64,000 nt of DNA, taken from the NCBI GenBank assembly GCA_018105865.1, contig CM030867.1:4467869-4531868 (forward strand), written 5' to 3'. The stretch is from Metaphire vulgaris. Lineage: Eukaryota; Annelida; Clitellata; Crassiclitellata; Megascolecidae. Shown here piece by piece: positions 38,001 to 51,000 of this stretch; position 1 is the first letter of the stretch; the number at the start of each line of letters is the position of its first letter. A model generated the notes under the pieces. The model was not told the origin of the DNA and did not search any database. It saw only the letters and a program-made list of their open reading frames with translations. A program made the position numbers and the translations under genes.

Positions 38001-38970
38001 TAGCAATAGTCCTTCAATAGGCTAATGTCAAACAGGGAATAGATTTCATAATATTTTTGTCGTCTATTTAACTGTAGTAATCTCCCGCTGTTGATGTAGT
38101 GCGTCGATATAATGGTTCAGTCAGCATCACCAACGAAACTCAAAACCAAAAAAAGATTAACGCTCTTCCATTTATTTGTCATGCCTGCAAAATACAGGAT
38201 ATACGATTCTACATCAAAGCAATTTTTAAAAACCAAAAATATTCTGCACGAAACCAATTTCTCAAGCCAAGCAAGATTTTACATCAAGCCAATTTCACAC
38301 ATAAACTTTTAATACAATTTTAAAACATTAATATTTTCGCAGGCCAAATCAAATCAGCCCGTGGGCCAAGTTTGGCCCGCGGGCCAAGGTTTTGACACCC
38401 CTGTGTTAACCCATCAAAAATGATGGGAGAGAGTGGCTACTTCCTACCCCAATTTATTGCAAAAGTTTAAATTATTACATACAAAAATTTCTAAAATCTG
38501 AAAATGTTAAGTTAATGCGTGATTGTCATTTACAATTTTTCCTACAGCCTCACAGGGTGGTCACAGGGGGATGCACACCATAATAGAACCTACGACCACG
38601 GTTTGGACCTACAACTTTAAAGGGGATCTGGTCTCCCATGGGTGTGCGCCCCAGTGGGGCCTATGGACTCTTTTTGGCATATGGTTCCTTTTGGGCTTAC
38701 AGCCCCAAAGGGGCTTCATCTCCACGGGTGGCTGGACTTGGTCTTCCCACGGGGCTGCGCCCCCAGTGAGGCCTACGGACTACCATGGGGCTTGGTCCTT
38801 GATGGGAGGCTGCGCCCCATTAAGGCTTACGGCCAATGTTCCCTCTAATTCTTGATGGTCCGTGTGCGCACGAAATTTGTCTTGGGCAACAATTCTCCAA
38901 TTGACTAACTTTTGGGCAAATTTTCTTTCTGAAACTCTGAAACCACTGCAGCCACCAACTGTTAAGAACC

Positions 38971-39004
<34 letters not shown>

Positions 39005-42000
39005 CAGCAGCAGCAGTAGTAGTAGTAGTAGACTTCTTTAGCGCCATTGTAGTAGTGCATCAGCACCAGTCGATGGTCGCTTCAGTAAATAATCGTAGTC
39101 GTGATCTTGTCCGTGGTGAATCGAGGTTGTAACCCAGAGGTCAGTCCATACTTCCAGATTCCAGGCTAAGGTGGATATGCAGTCAGGAATAGATGTGTTG
39201 TTTTAAGTCTAGACCTGAATGTAGTAAGACATTCAGTTTGACGGACTTGTACCGGCAGAGAATTCCAAAGTCTGGTTCGGCAACAGAAAGAGCACGTTTT
39301 CCAGTAATGGTCTTGCTAGGGTATGTAAAGAGTAGTAGCATCAGACGACCTCGTTGAGTGCTGGTTGTCTTGAATGGTCAGTAATGATCGGAGATACATT
39401 GGCTGATTTGTGTGGAGCGTCTTATGCACAAAACAGCACAATTAGACTTATCTTGAATTCGATCCTTTGTTTGACAGGCAGCCAATGAAGTGATTTTAAG
39501 ATTGGTGTGATGTGCTCATATTCAGTGGTGTAGCGAGGCAAAGTGCCGCCCGGGGCGAGAAAAAAAGCGCCGCCCTCAATTCTCCGAAAAAGTCTAACAA
39601 GCAAAAAAAAACGTTATCAACTCTCCAAAAAGTCTCTGACAAGCAAAAACGTTATCAACTCTCCAAAAAAGTCTCTGACAAGCAAAAAAGGTTATCAACT
39701 CTCCAAAAACGTCTCTAACAAGCAAAAAATCTAAGAAATCTCGAAAGTGCCGCCCCTAGAGAAAGTGCCGCCTGGGGCGCTTCGCCCCCTCTGCCCCCTC
39801 GCTACGCCACTGCTCATATTTGGAAGTTCCAGTGATAGCTCTGGCTAATGAATTTTGAATCCTTTGCAGGCGGTTTAAGTTAGATTTTTAAATCCCAGTA
39901 TGCAGCGAATTGCAAAAGTCGAGATGACTCGATATCAAAGCGTTGGCCAGAGGAATATGTGCAGAGGAAGGGATGAGGTGTCTGATCCTCCCTACATCTC
40001 GTATGTTATAGTGAGCAGAACGGCAGACGAAATCAATGTGTTCTAAGACTGAGAGGTGATTGTCAAAGATAATAGGCTACCAAGATTGTGAGCAGACTGA
40101 GAGGGACGAATCAGTAAAGTGCCAAAAGAAGTGATGACTGACGACCTTTTTTTTTGTTTGGTTATGAGACGTCACGGATATGATGTAATTAAATGGTCAA
40201 GCTGTGATGATCACCTTTCACAAATTTCAAAATATATCATTTCATAAAAATAAAATGCCTCCGTCAAATTTTCAATTTTTTGGGCAACAGCAAAAATATT
40301 TTTGGGCGCATGTCTCTCCGTTTGTGGGCGCGCGCCCACCTTAGAGGGAACATTGCTTATGGCTGCACACGGGGGTGTTACGCCCCCCAGTAGAGCCTAA
40401 GGCCCAACACGAGGGGCTGCGCCCCCAGTAGTGCTGTACAGTGTGCATTGTGCAGCCAATCAGGACACTTCGTCAAAAGCTCGGCTGATTATAAGGTTTG
40501 GTTGCCAATAGCAATGACTTTGTCCAACATCTGCTGTGTAGGGTGACTGACAAACTTTATTAATTAATTAATGGATGAAGGAAATGATTATTATAAGATA
40601 AAGTAGTTAGTTAATGAAATAACAAAATTATGTATTTGTTCAGGAAGCTATGGCAAGTGGTAAAGATGCAGAGGGAGATTCATTGATCAACTGCTTGATA
40701 AAATTCAAGACTAGTTCCGACATGCCTGCCAAATGCCGAGCGGGTATTGAACATCACCAGCTGGTATGCATTCATCAATTGCCAATTCAAAACGTTTCTG
40801 AAATGTTTTAAGTGTGAAAACCAAGTGTTGTTGTTATAGCTGCAAATGCATTAAGTTGTAAATTCAATGAACAGATGGGTTATTCCATGTAAACTGTGAC
40901 TAAGGCTGACTCAGCTGGGCTGTTCCTGAGAGAGCTAAAGACGCGCCTTTTTAGTTTAGGATATTGTTGACTGTGTGCAGCGCCCTTGTCGTAGACCTTA
41001 GCCTAGTGCACGGCACTATAGAAGTTGTCTTGAAATAAATAAATAAAACATTTTAAATTATATTGATATAGCATCTATATGAAGTACTTATCTACTTATC
41101 TAGTCATCACCCTAAAGTGCTTTGCAGATCATATTATTTTCCACTTTGTGCATGTGAGTGCCCGAGAATAGACCCACGTTGATGGGAGGCAAGGCTGACT
41201 GGTGCTCTACCAACTGAGCCAGCAAGCCACCCCATGCCAACTGAGCGCACTCTACAAAATCATTTTTAGTAGTATTTTTTACATAAATTCCTATTATTCG
41301 CGTGTTATATGCGTGGGCGCATTATATGCATGAAAGTATGGTATCTGATTTGTTATATCTATGTATGGATTTTTTCTGATCTTATTAGTCTGTTTCTTGA
41401 TTTCTTAAATCAAAATGAAGTTTTTCTACAAGAGTTTTACAAAATCGTGTGCTCTGTAATAGGCAGACATGACTCAAACTATTTATAATTATCTTTTAAC
41501 ATTTGTTCGTTGACGAGGAGTTGAAAGTTTATATCCCAAAAACTGTTTAGAAATTATTAGTAAATTCTTTTTTCTTTCACTTGTTTATTTTTGGGGGTTT
41601 TGATGCCATGTATTTTTAAATAGATATCATGATTGCCAATAATTAATCAATGTTCAAGTTACAGAAAAGTAGCGCTGCAGCATTTCAAATTGGAAAGTAG
41701 TTGTTATGTATGTGATTAAGCTATTTAGTTGCATCATTTTTTATTATATGGTGTCCTTGGTTTGCTGTATTCTATTTATAGATTACTCTGAAAGATTTCA
41801 GTTTGTCACATGACTTCAAAGATGCTTGCAAAGATGAAGTGCAAGAACACTGTTTTCATGTGAGAACCAAGTAAGTTCCTTCCATATTAATTTGATTTTT
41901 TTAGTGACAACTTAGCCTGTGCAGAATATAGTAGGGTTAGGGTTGGTGGACTTAAGTATATAAACAGATAAAGCTGAGAACAATTTTTAACCATTATGGG

Positions 42001-45000
42001 GATTGATTTTGCTTTTTCATGCTTTTTTATAATTGGTTACAACACAGTGATCTGTATATATATATATTCTAAAGTCTTACTTACAGAACCTCAGTAGTCA
42101 AAGGGTTTTCATGTTAACTGTAAGATGGTATGGCATGGTATGGTCATCCATCCTCATTGCTGATGGCCGGAGCCTATGCAAGTTGATGACAGTTCTCAAT
42201 GCGTCTCTGTCTTTTGCTTTTCTGGTGCAATTGTCGACTGATTTTCCTGTCCATTCCACAACATCATCCTTCCATTGCCTACAGTACCGCCTTCTCTTCC
42301 GTTTGCCTCTAATTCTGAGATGTACAGTGTAGTATCGTTGTGCATGGGTTGTATGCTCGAACTATATGTCCAAAGTATTTTAATTTTGTATGTTTGGTAA
42401 CCAAGTATATAGATGCTTTTGTAAAATTGTAAGATGATTGTGCATTATTGAGATGATTCAGGGCATTCAGCTGGTGTGTGGTGAGTCCTTTCATAAAATG
42501 ACCAATATCGATTAATTGCTTTGTTTATTAATGGATGTTGTTTACGTATCATTGTCTCTTTTAGTTGATAACTAGTGTGGATGCAAGTGAGGCAATATGT
42601 TGTGTTTATTGTTGTTGTTATTGGTATTTTGATTTGCATTCAAATTTACTGTTGTTGCTGCTGCTTTTCTGGTAACAGATATGAAGTAGTTAGTTGTCTC
42701 AGTGGAATTGTTCGGAATGATACACTTCTTGAGACCAGTTCAAGAATCTCAGTTGAATGTAAACGACAGCTAAAATTTGAGCTACTCCAGCGGGTAAATG
42801 TGGCTTTGTAATGGCTCTTTTCTTCTCACCATGAGTCTTTAATTCTAATTTGCAGACTTTACTGCTAACCTTCAAAGTTTATGCTTTGACAGAAATTTGC
42901 GGATTTGTAACTGTTTATATTGGCTTTGATTTAGTTACTTATAGAGATCAGCCACTGCAAAGGGTTTTGGCTAAATGTATGTTAAAGTAAGTAAGTAAGT
43001 AAAGTCAAGATTATTGTGGTGACTAGTCGAAAGACTGCGTGAACACATTACATAACTAAATAACTAGTTCTGAATAGCCATGATTTGAGACATTTCTTGA
43101 ATGTGTCGAGCGATGGAGACTCTTGGATGTCAGCAGGAAGTGAGTTCCAAGCACGCGCAGCAGCTACCGGAAAAGCTTGATCACCGACAGTGACGAGACG
43201 CGTCCTAGGGACGATTAGTTCAGCCGTGGTAGAGGATCTCAGTCGTCTCCAGCCTTCCAGATCCGAGACGCTGCGCAACTTGTTCGACAGATAGCTCGGT
43301 TGAATGTAAACGTGCCTGTATGTAAATGTGAATGTAAATCGTTGCCTGCCGTGCAGGCAACGATATACGATAGTTGATAATTTAAACTTAATGCGCTCTG
43401 GCACAGGCAGCCAGTGTAGATTGATAAGTAACGGAGTGACGTGCTCACACCGAGCTGACCGATGAATAAGACGAGCAGCCCCATTCAGAACTCACTGCAG
43501 CCAACCGAGTAGATAGGCAGGCAATCTGGCAAGAACGGCATTGCCATAGTCAAGTCTAGTGAGAACTAAAGCTATGACCAGCGTCTTAAGGACGGCTTGG
43601 GAGACTGACCAACGTAGACTCTTGATCAGCCGGAGAAAAGCGAAGCAGCTGGCAATGGTTTTAGCTGCGTGCAGCTTCATCGTCGCTGCGCTGTCAAGGT
43701 AGATGCCCAAATTCCATACAGAGGAGACTGGGTGTAGCTCGATGTCATTGATCCTGACGCAGGAACTCGGCAGCAGTTGTTGTTGCCGGTCAGTGGTAAG
43801 CCATAGGACCTCAGTCTTGGCAACATTGAGCTGGAGCCTGTTAGACTTCAGCCAGACTGCCAACTCATCAAGGCACCGAGTGAGACGCTCAAGCAGTTGC
43901 TGCGTTTCTGAGGGCCTGCAGCCTCCGTATATCTGGATATCATCAGCGTACAGGTGTCCTTGGAACCCATGTTTACGTATGAGGCGTATCAGGTCAGCCA
44001 TATATAGGGTAAACAGAATGGGTCCCAGAACAGATCCTTGCGGGACACCATAGATAACGTGGAAGGGGTGAGTGTTGGAGTTGGCACACTGCATGCATTG
44101 AGTACGGCGATCGAGATAAGAAGAGAACCATCTGAAGGCCACATGACCAATGCCGTAAGAGACATTAAGCCGGTGCAGTAGTATTGAGTGCTCAACCGTG
44201 TCGAATGCTGCTGTGAGATCGAAGAGAACGAGGACAGCCAGCTTACCATCATCCAGTTCACGTAGGATGTCTGTGGTGATTTTGAGGACTGCCGTTTCAG
44301 TGGAATGATAGGCGCGGTAGGCGGACTGCAGCTCGAGGAAAAGGCCCGAGGACGCAAGATAGTCCGTGAGCTGCCTGGAGACAATCCGCTCGAGCAGCTT
44401 CGACAGGACAGACAGATTCGAAATCAGTCTGTAAGATCTAAAGTTAGAGGCGTCTACACCAGGTCTCTTAATCCGCAGTGTCACAAAGGTGGCTTTGAAC
44501 ATCTGTGGCACCTTCCCGAGCAGCAGAGCAAAGCCTACAGACAGCTATTAAGCCAGAAGAGGGAGGTCTTTTGGTGTCGCAGCAGTTATTGAAATATTGA
44601 CAGGGAAGTAAATAAAGAAGCTGCTTGTAATAAAATGAATGCCTACAAAAATCCTATGCTGATTAAGTAAAATTTGACATAACTTTACTGGCATCTGTTT
44701 GTTGAGGACTTTGTATTTTTAAACTATAATTGCATTGTAATTATTTATAATTGCTTTATAAAAGCATGTTTTGAAGAAATGAATATTAGAAGTTAAATTA
44801 TTGTGTTGCAGAGTGAAAATATCAAATTTGATCCTGAATTGCAAGAAAAGTGTAGCAATGATTTGAGAGAACACTGCAACAACATTACACCAGGAAAATC
44901 TGCAGTAATTATTATCAATTTTGCATTCATTCCATCGGTAACAATAATTATGCACTATTATAGCACCAGTTCCAATCATAAGTTCAAGTTCATGTTAAGC

Positions 45001-48000
45001 AAAATATTCGGCTTCAGGATATTGATTGTAGGCTGATTATCATTACACTTCTAAAATGTATATTATTTTAAAACTAATTTTGTCACTTAATTGATCCTGA
45101 GTTTGTTAACTGCCAGATGTTATGTTGTGTAGCAAATTATGTGCCTGAGGAAGTTTCAAAGTCAACTCGAAGTTGAATGTCGTAGATTCGTCTTCAAGCG
45201 AGAGGTAATAATAATTTTCAAATGCTTTTAAGATCTGACTAGAAAGATGATCGCTTCGCTCGCAGTGCAGGATAATACTAAAACCCAATCATTGAATTCA
45301 TGCTGCTGAACAACGTTTCAATGATGTACATACACCACGTAGCCAAGCTCTGACGCTGCAACGTACGCTTCGTCAAACGCTTCGTGTGGCCGTTCGCTTC
45401 GCAAGTTGTACACATTATGACGCTGCAACGTACGCTTCGTCAAACGCTTCGCGTGGCCGTTCGCTTAACGAAGCCTAAGGTTCCAGAATGACCAATCAGA
45501 ACGCTCACCCAGCCAACCAATCAGAACGCTTGAAGGTAACGAATGAGAACGTCACACAGCCAACCAATCAGAACGCTCACACAGCAAACCAATCAGAACG
45601 CTTGAAGGTAACAGAGAGACATACAGAGAAAGGATCTTAACATTATAGATGATCTGTTTGCATATTATTCACTCATATTTGTTTCATTATTATAGTATGG
45701 TTAATGGTTATATCACTAATAAGCTGATGGGTGACAGCTGAGACGAATTAAAATATTGTGGCAAGTGAGTGCATTTTTGAATGACTAGCTTGAGAATGTT
45801 GTTAAAGAGCTAGAGTTCAATTGGCTACAAAGTCATTGCTTTCACTTTTAATATCATTTATTAGCGTCAAGAGGCGATCGACCCAACAACGGATTTTGCT
45901 CTGATGACAAAATGCAAAAGAATGATTAAAGTGAGTGCTTAAAATTTTACCCTTAGCATTAATCAAAGTTTTTGTCCACTTGTATAAGGCTCTGTCTGTC
46001 TGTCCATCCATCCGTTTGTCTGTCTGTCTACAGATATTTAGCTCTTCTTAAAGATTTGGTTGATTACTTTGCATGCAAAGGTGTTTTTCGCTAAAAACTT
46101 TATAAATTATGTTTTTTAAACTTCTTTGTTCTTGTTTATTTAAATGTTTTATTTTTATTTGGTGTCAGTCTTAGTTATTGTCAGTTAATGACAAATGTCT
46201 TTGGAATATGAAACTTGTGAAAATATTATATGCACGACAAAGAAGTAAAAATTCTTGGTGACTGGAAGATTCTGGACGGAAGATTCGGGACCGAAGATTC
46301 GGTACCGGAAAATTCGGTACCGGTCACGGAAGATTCGGTACCGTTGGGTGCGCGTGGCCCGCTGGAACTCATGCCACCTTATTGCCACCCCCCGTGGGGT
46401 GGGTGGATAAGACCGTTCTAACGCGGGGGAGGGAAATAATGGCGGCCTACAATAGTAATCGCACGGCGGGTGGGAGCGGTCCGGGAGTCATTGAATCGGG
46501 TCAATCTTCCCTCCGGAAACGGCCGAGCTTAAACCCTGCCTTGCTTTACATGTAAAACGTACTACCGTAGCATATCTATCTATTTTGGGCCTTTTCTAGA
46601 AGGTCGCATTAAACAGCTCAAGTTCCCTGCACGTATTGCGAGTTGAAACATCTGTTTACATCCATTAAATCGGCGGAGGAGCAAAAGCGCGCCTGAACGC
46701 TGGGTGTCCGCTAATGACGCGTGACAGTTAGGCCTAAAGCGGACAAATATCAGCAGCAGGTGAGGCGTCATCTTATGTGTATGTCGAACAGGTACCGAAT
46801 TATCCGGTACCAAATCTTCCGGTACCGAATCTTCCACAAGTAAAGTTTTGGTACCGAATTCTCCGGGACCGAATCTTCCGGTACCGAATGTTCCGGGAAC
46901 CAAATTCTTGAAGCCCATTGCTCTGCCATGTGATAAATGATAAACCTATTAAAACTTCACTATACCAGCACATAGAAGAATATCAGTGAATTGCATTTAT
47001 GAATAATGAGTGTTTTAACTAATTGCCTTTATTAGCCTAACATAGATGTAAAAATTTGTTTACTGTTATCTGTCTTTCCTAAAATCATTCAATATCCTAC
47101 AGGATGTATAGAATTCACTATAGTTGCTCGTGAATTAGAAAAGTCTGCATGTGATTGGCTTCATTATGTGCAGATAATTAGCAAATATGGACTGTTTTCA
47201 ATGTTCCCTTTAAGCTGCGCGCCTGCGCGGCCGCGCATATGACAAGAAAACGCCGCGCAGCAATTTCCAGCCACTGCGCAGTGATTTTGAGTTTCAAAAA
47301 ACACTGATTTTGTTGTGTTTTGTCTTGGGTGACATCTGTGAAACAATTCAGGTGCTCAGGCATGAAAGTGTGCCGCTCAGGCACTATACTTTTCCGCGCG
47401 CACTCGACAAAATTTAGAGGGAACATTGACTGTTTCTATATGAGAAGTTGTACTGCGTTGACCTTTCATGTACAGTATATCAAAAACCTAAACTAGATGT
47501 GCAGTCAAGAAGACTAGATCATATGAAGAACAAGGTGATTGTTGCATTAATTCATGCTGCTAAGTGAAATTTATTATTTAATTATAATTTCTGTCTGTTA
47601 ATTTGACCAGAGATACTGTGAAAATGAATTGTCACAACCTGCAGCTGTGTTCACCTGCCTCCAGAAACACAAAAATGAGGACGATTTTGAAAAAGGATGC
47701 TTCAATGTAATCATCCAGAGACAGCGAATACGTGCATTGGGTAACAACCTAAAACACGTGTCTCATCTTTCTTGTTTATTTGCATTGGTTATGCACAAGC
47801 ATGCTTTAGCTCAAATTTACCGGTAGTATTTGTCATTCTGTTATGAACTCAGCAGAAGACAAATTCTTTGGGACTTCTTTTAAATGAGACTCATTGCAAT
47901 GAAGTAGAAGCACAACAAATGATGGTCCAAATGAATTGGCATGATTTTTTAGACTTTTAGTTATAATTTGACCTCAAACTTGAATTTTCAGCTGAAGACA

Positions 48001-51000
48001 TGCTTTTGCACTAAAATATAGTATTGATAAGGGAATTCGTCTTATTTTGCTTCATTGCGAGACTTTGTTAAGTTTGTCAGGTCAGTTTTTCGTCCTCCAG
48101 CTGTGTCCAGCTATCGACTTCTCCATGACATCTCTCTCAAGTTCTCTGTCCTTTGCTATTTTTTCCAAAGTCATTCGGTGTCTTCTGTCAGTTTTTCCTT
48201 TGAGATTCAGTCCTGCCATGTGCAGATCTTCTTCTAAACCATACATCCATCGTCTTTTCTGTCTTTCTTTAGATCTTCTCCCCTCTGGTTTGAAAATTCA
48301 TTGTGGGTTTCTTATTTCTTCCATTCCGAGTATGGGTCCAGTCCATTTCATTCTTCTCTTTCTGATTACTTCAATGATGCTCTGTTGCAGTGTTCTCTCT
48401 CTAACTTCTTCAGTTGTTATATGTTCTTTATATCCAATCCTTGGTATATTTCTAAGCCATTTATTTTTTGCTGCTATTATTTTTCTCCAATTCTCTTTTT
48501 ATGGTCCATGATTCACATCCATATTTATTATAAGTGTTGGTATTACACAAATGTTGAGAATTCTTATATTTGTTTTCACTTTTGTATTTAAGTAGACAAA
48601 CTGTCATTATTCAAAATCAACCAGAAAACTCAACTGTTTTGAGAATCGAACCCTTCAGGTGCCTTTGACTTAGTTTTTACTCTGCCTATGAGAATATAGA
48701 CTTTTAGTTAGCAGTGATGACACAACAGTAATGATGGTTGAAAATCTTTTATGGATTATCCAGTGAAACATTTCTTGTCATAAAGGAGCTCATGAGTTTA
48801 ACCTCTTTACCGGCAACCCCGAAGATATTCGTCATCCAATGGCCGCATTCGTAGCGGCAACCCCAAAGATACTTTCCAGACTGCTAGTTAGCCGGCGACC
48901 CCGAAGAAATATGTCTAAATGCTAAATATAGCTTCGGTATCGTTCTCTTCAGTAAATGTAGTTGATATATTGAGTAGTTTGGCGAATATTCGTCAGAATT
49001 CGAATTTATTTCGCCCACTCCAACGAATAGTTGAGCCAATAGTGGCAGCGCCTTGGCGGAGATTCGCTTGGAGATTTGTTGCTATGCGGGCGATATTACA
49101 ACAGAAAGTGGGGAAAAATCGCCCAAAAGCAAAAGCTAATATAAATAGAATTAGAGCCAATTTGAAGTTTCTTGCTGCAGTAGAATGGAAATTTATGATG
49201 CTGAACAGGAGTTGCCTTGGTTCTAGCAAGCGGCCTTTTGTTATAGCGTTCGCAACACATTCGCTGGATGTCCGAGTAAAAATTCAGTGATTGAAGACAT
49301 GAGTGATAAAGAATACTTAATGTGACCTAATTATCAAATTTTTAATATTTCCTTAGCTTCTACATCTCAAATTCTGAAGTATTTTGACTATCTAAAATAA
49401 TACATTGCCGTGTAAAAATTAGTGGACGGTAAAGGTTTTAAGTAGGTTTCATTTGAAATTCTGTTGACATTCTAAATAACTTAATATTAAGGTATAGTTT
49501 TTATTATATTGTTATGAATTGTAACATTTCTTACTCTGATTATTTTAATTTACAGTTCAAAGTTTTATTTTGCCAAAGGTTTGGCAAAATATTTACTTTT
49601 AGCTGTACATCTGATCAGTCCTTTAATTGTTCAATATCGTTTTGAGATTGTTTACATTTTTAGCAATTCTGTCAGGATAATAAAACTTCTGCTGCTCTCA
49701 TAAAATTTCTCAGTTCCATTATGTTGTCTGTTCAGACTGTGCCTTGTTTTCCCTGTCTTAATTTTTTTAATATTCTGCCTTTGAAATGTATTTGTATGTT
49801 CTCTTTGTTATGTGATTATGTCATTTCAGTTTCCTATTTATCAGCTGCTTCAAATTGACTTTGCTGTCAATGGAGTCATGAATTCATGATATCTGAATTT
49901 AACTTTCATTCTCTTATTCTATATTCAGCTTTGCAGCAGTGCACTGTGGCACATTTGTGACTGAAAAATGTGCCTTACAAATAAATTTATCATCATCATT
50001 AACGATATCATTGTCTATAGTGACTTCACCTTCATACTTACCATGACATCCAGTTTCATGATTTTTGGGTTCCCAATTACTCCTTTACTAAGAATTCCAC
50101 TCTTTTAATTGACTTCTTTTACCATTGCTGTTGGCAGTTTCTATGTCATTGCTTGGTTCCAGGCATTTTTCAAACAATTATTTAAAGCTTTTAAAGCTTT
50201 TAGCAACTTTGCTTATAATATCTTTGCCCAGTTCATGAACTGGGCAGTGTTTGTGATGTAGTAAATTTGATAGATGCTGCAAATCCTTTGCTTGTTTTGC
50301 TAGATGTTCGATTGAATCCAAATCTTCTGAAGTATTGCAGTTTTGACATTAAGAGACATTGTGACACTGAATACAAAAATGCAAAGGCCAAAGACATTGA
50401 TGCAGAAGGCGTTGTCATTGGATGCCTAAGAAGAAAGTTTGCTGAAAAGGTAAAACTGGAATTGGTCTGTTGGTGATCATATAACAATGAAGTTGTTGTA
50501 ATGTGTGCAGTAGCATTATATGTCACTTATTTATTTACTTCAGTCTTATCAGGTCATTTACATTAGATATTTTTCTGATTGGTGATGTGATCCAGTTCTC
50601 ATGTAGTCCAGTGTTATTATTAATTGCCACGAGTTTTGCGTTCTTTTCTTGAGATATGTGCAAGTAAATGCATGCCAGCTAGTTTACGCTATAAAGGTTA
50701 CTTTTGTTGTCGTGGATATCACGAACCTTTCTGCTGCCCTGAGGCTTCTTATCCAGTGTCGCCCCTCTCAACAGACTCCATGGTCAGCATACAGCAGAGG
50801 TCTAGAAGAGAGCTATCCCAATCTCAGATTCTCTCTGCCTGTCCCCTAATCTATTTTTAATGAAACAAAATTAAATAACGACAAGAAATTGAACAAGGTA
50901 AATTATAAAGACAAACATTGGCGTGATGTTAGTAGCGACTTACAAACACGCCTGCATGAACATTGACCTTGTGATTTGTATCTTTTTACTTTTCATTTCT

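Larger units (their letters stand above)
38834..40355. mobile_element. 1.5-kb hAT element in a minisatellite, nested insertions inside
   Basis: caatgttccctctaa and ttagagggaacattg are inverted repeats, flanked by cttacggc (38826-38833) and cttatggc (40356-40363), 7 of 8. The same ends are on the 230-bp element at 47199-47428. Inside is an antisense LINE 3' fragment (38970-40130), itself split by a MITE (39523-39812). Confidence 0.88.

Noticed and set aside
48919..49290. 123-codon open frame in intron 19
   Set aside because: No recognised motif, no splice context and composition like the surrounding intron; not enough to call a gene.
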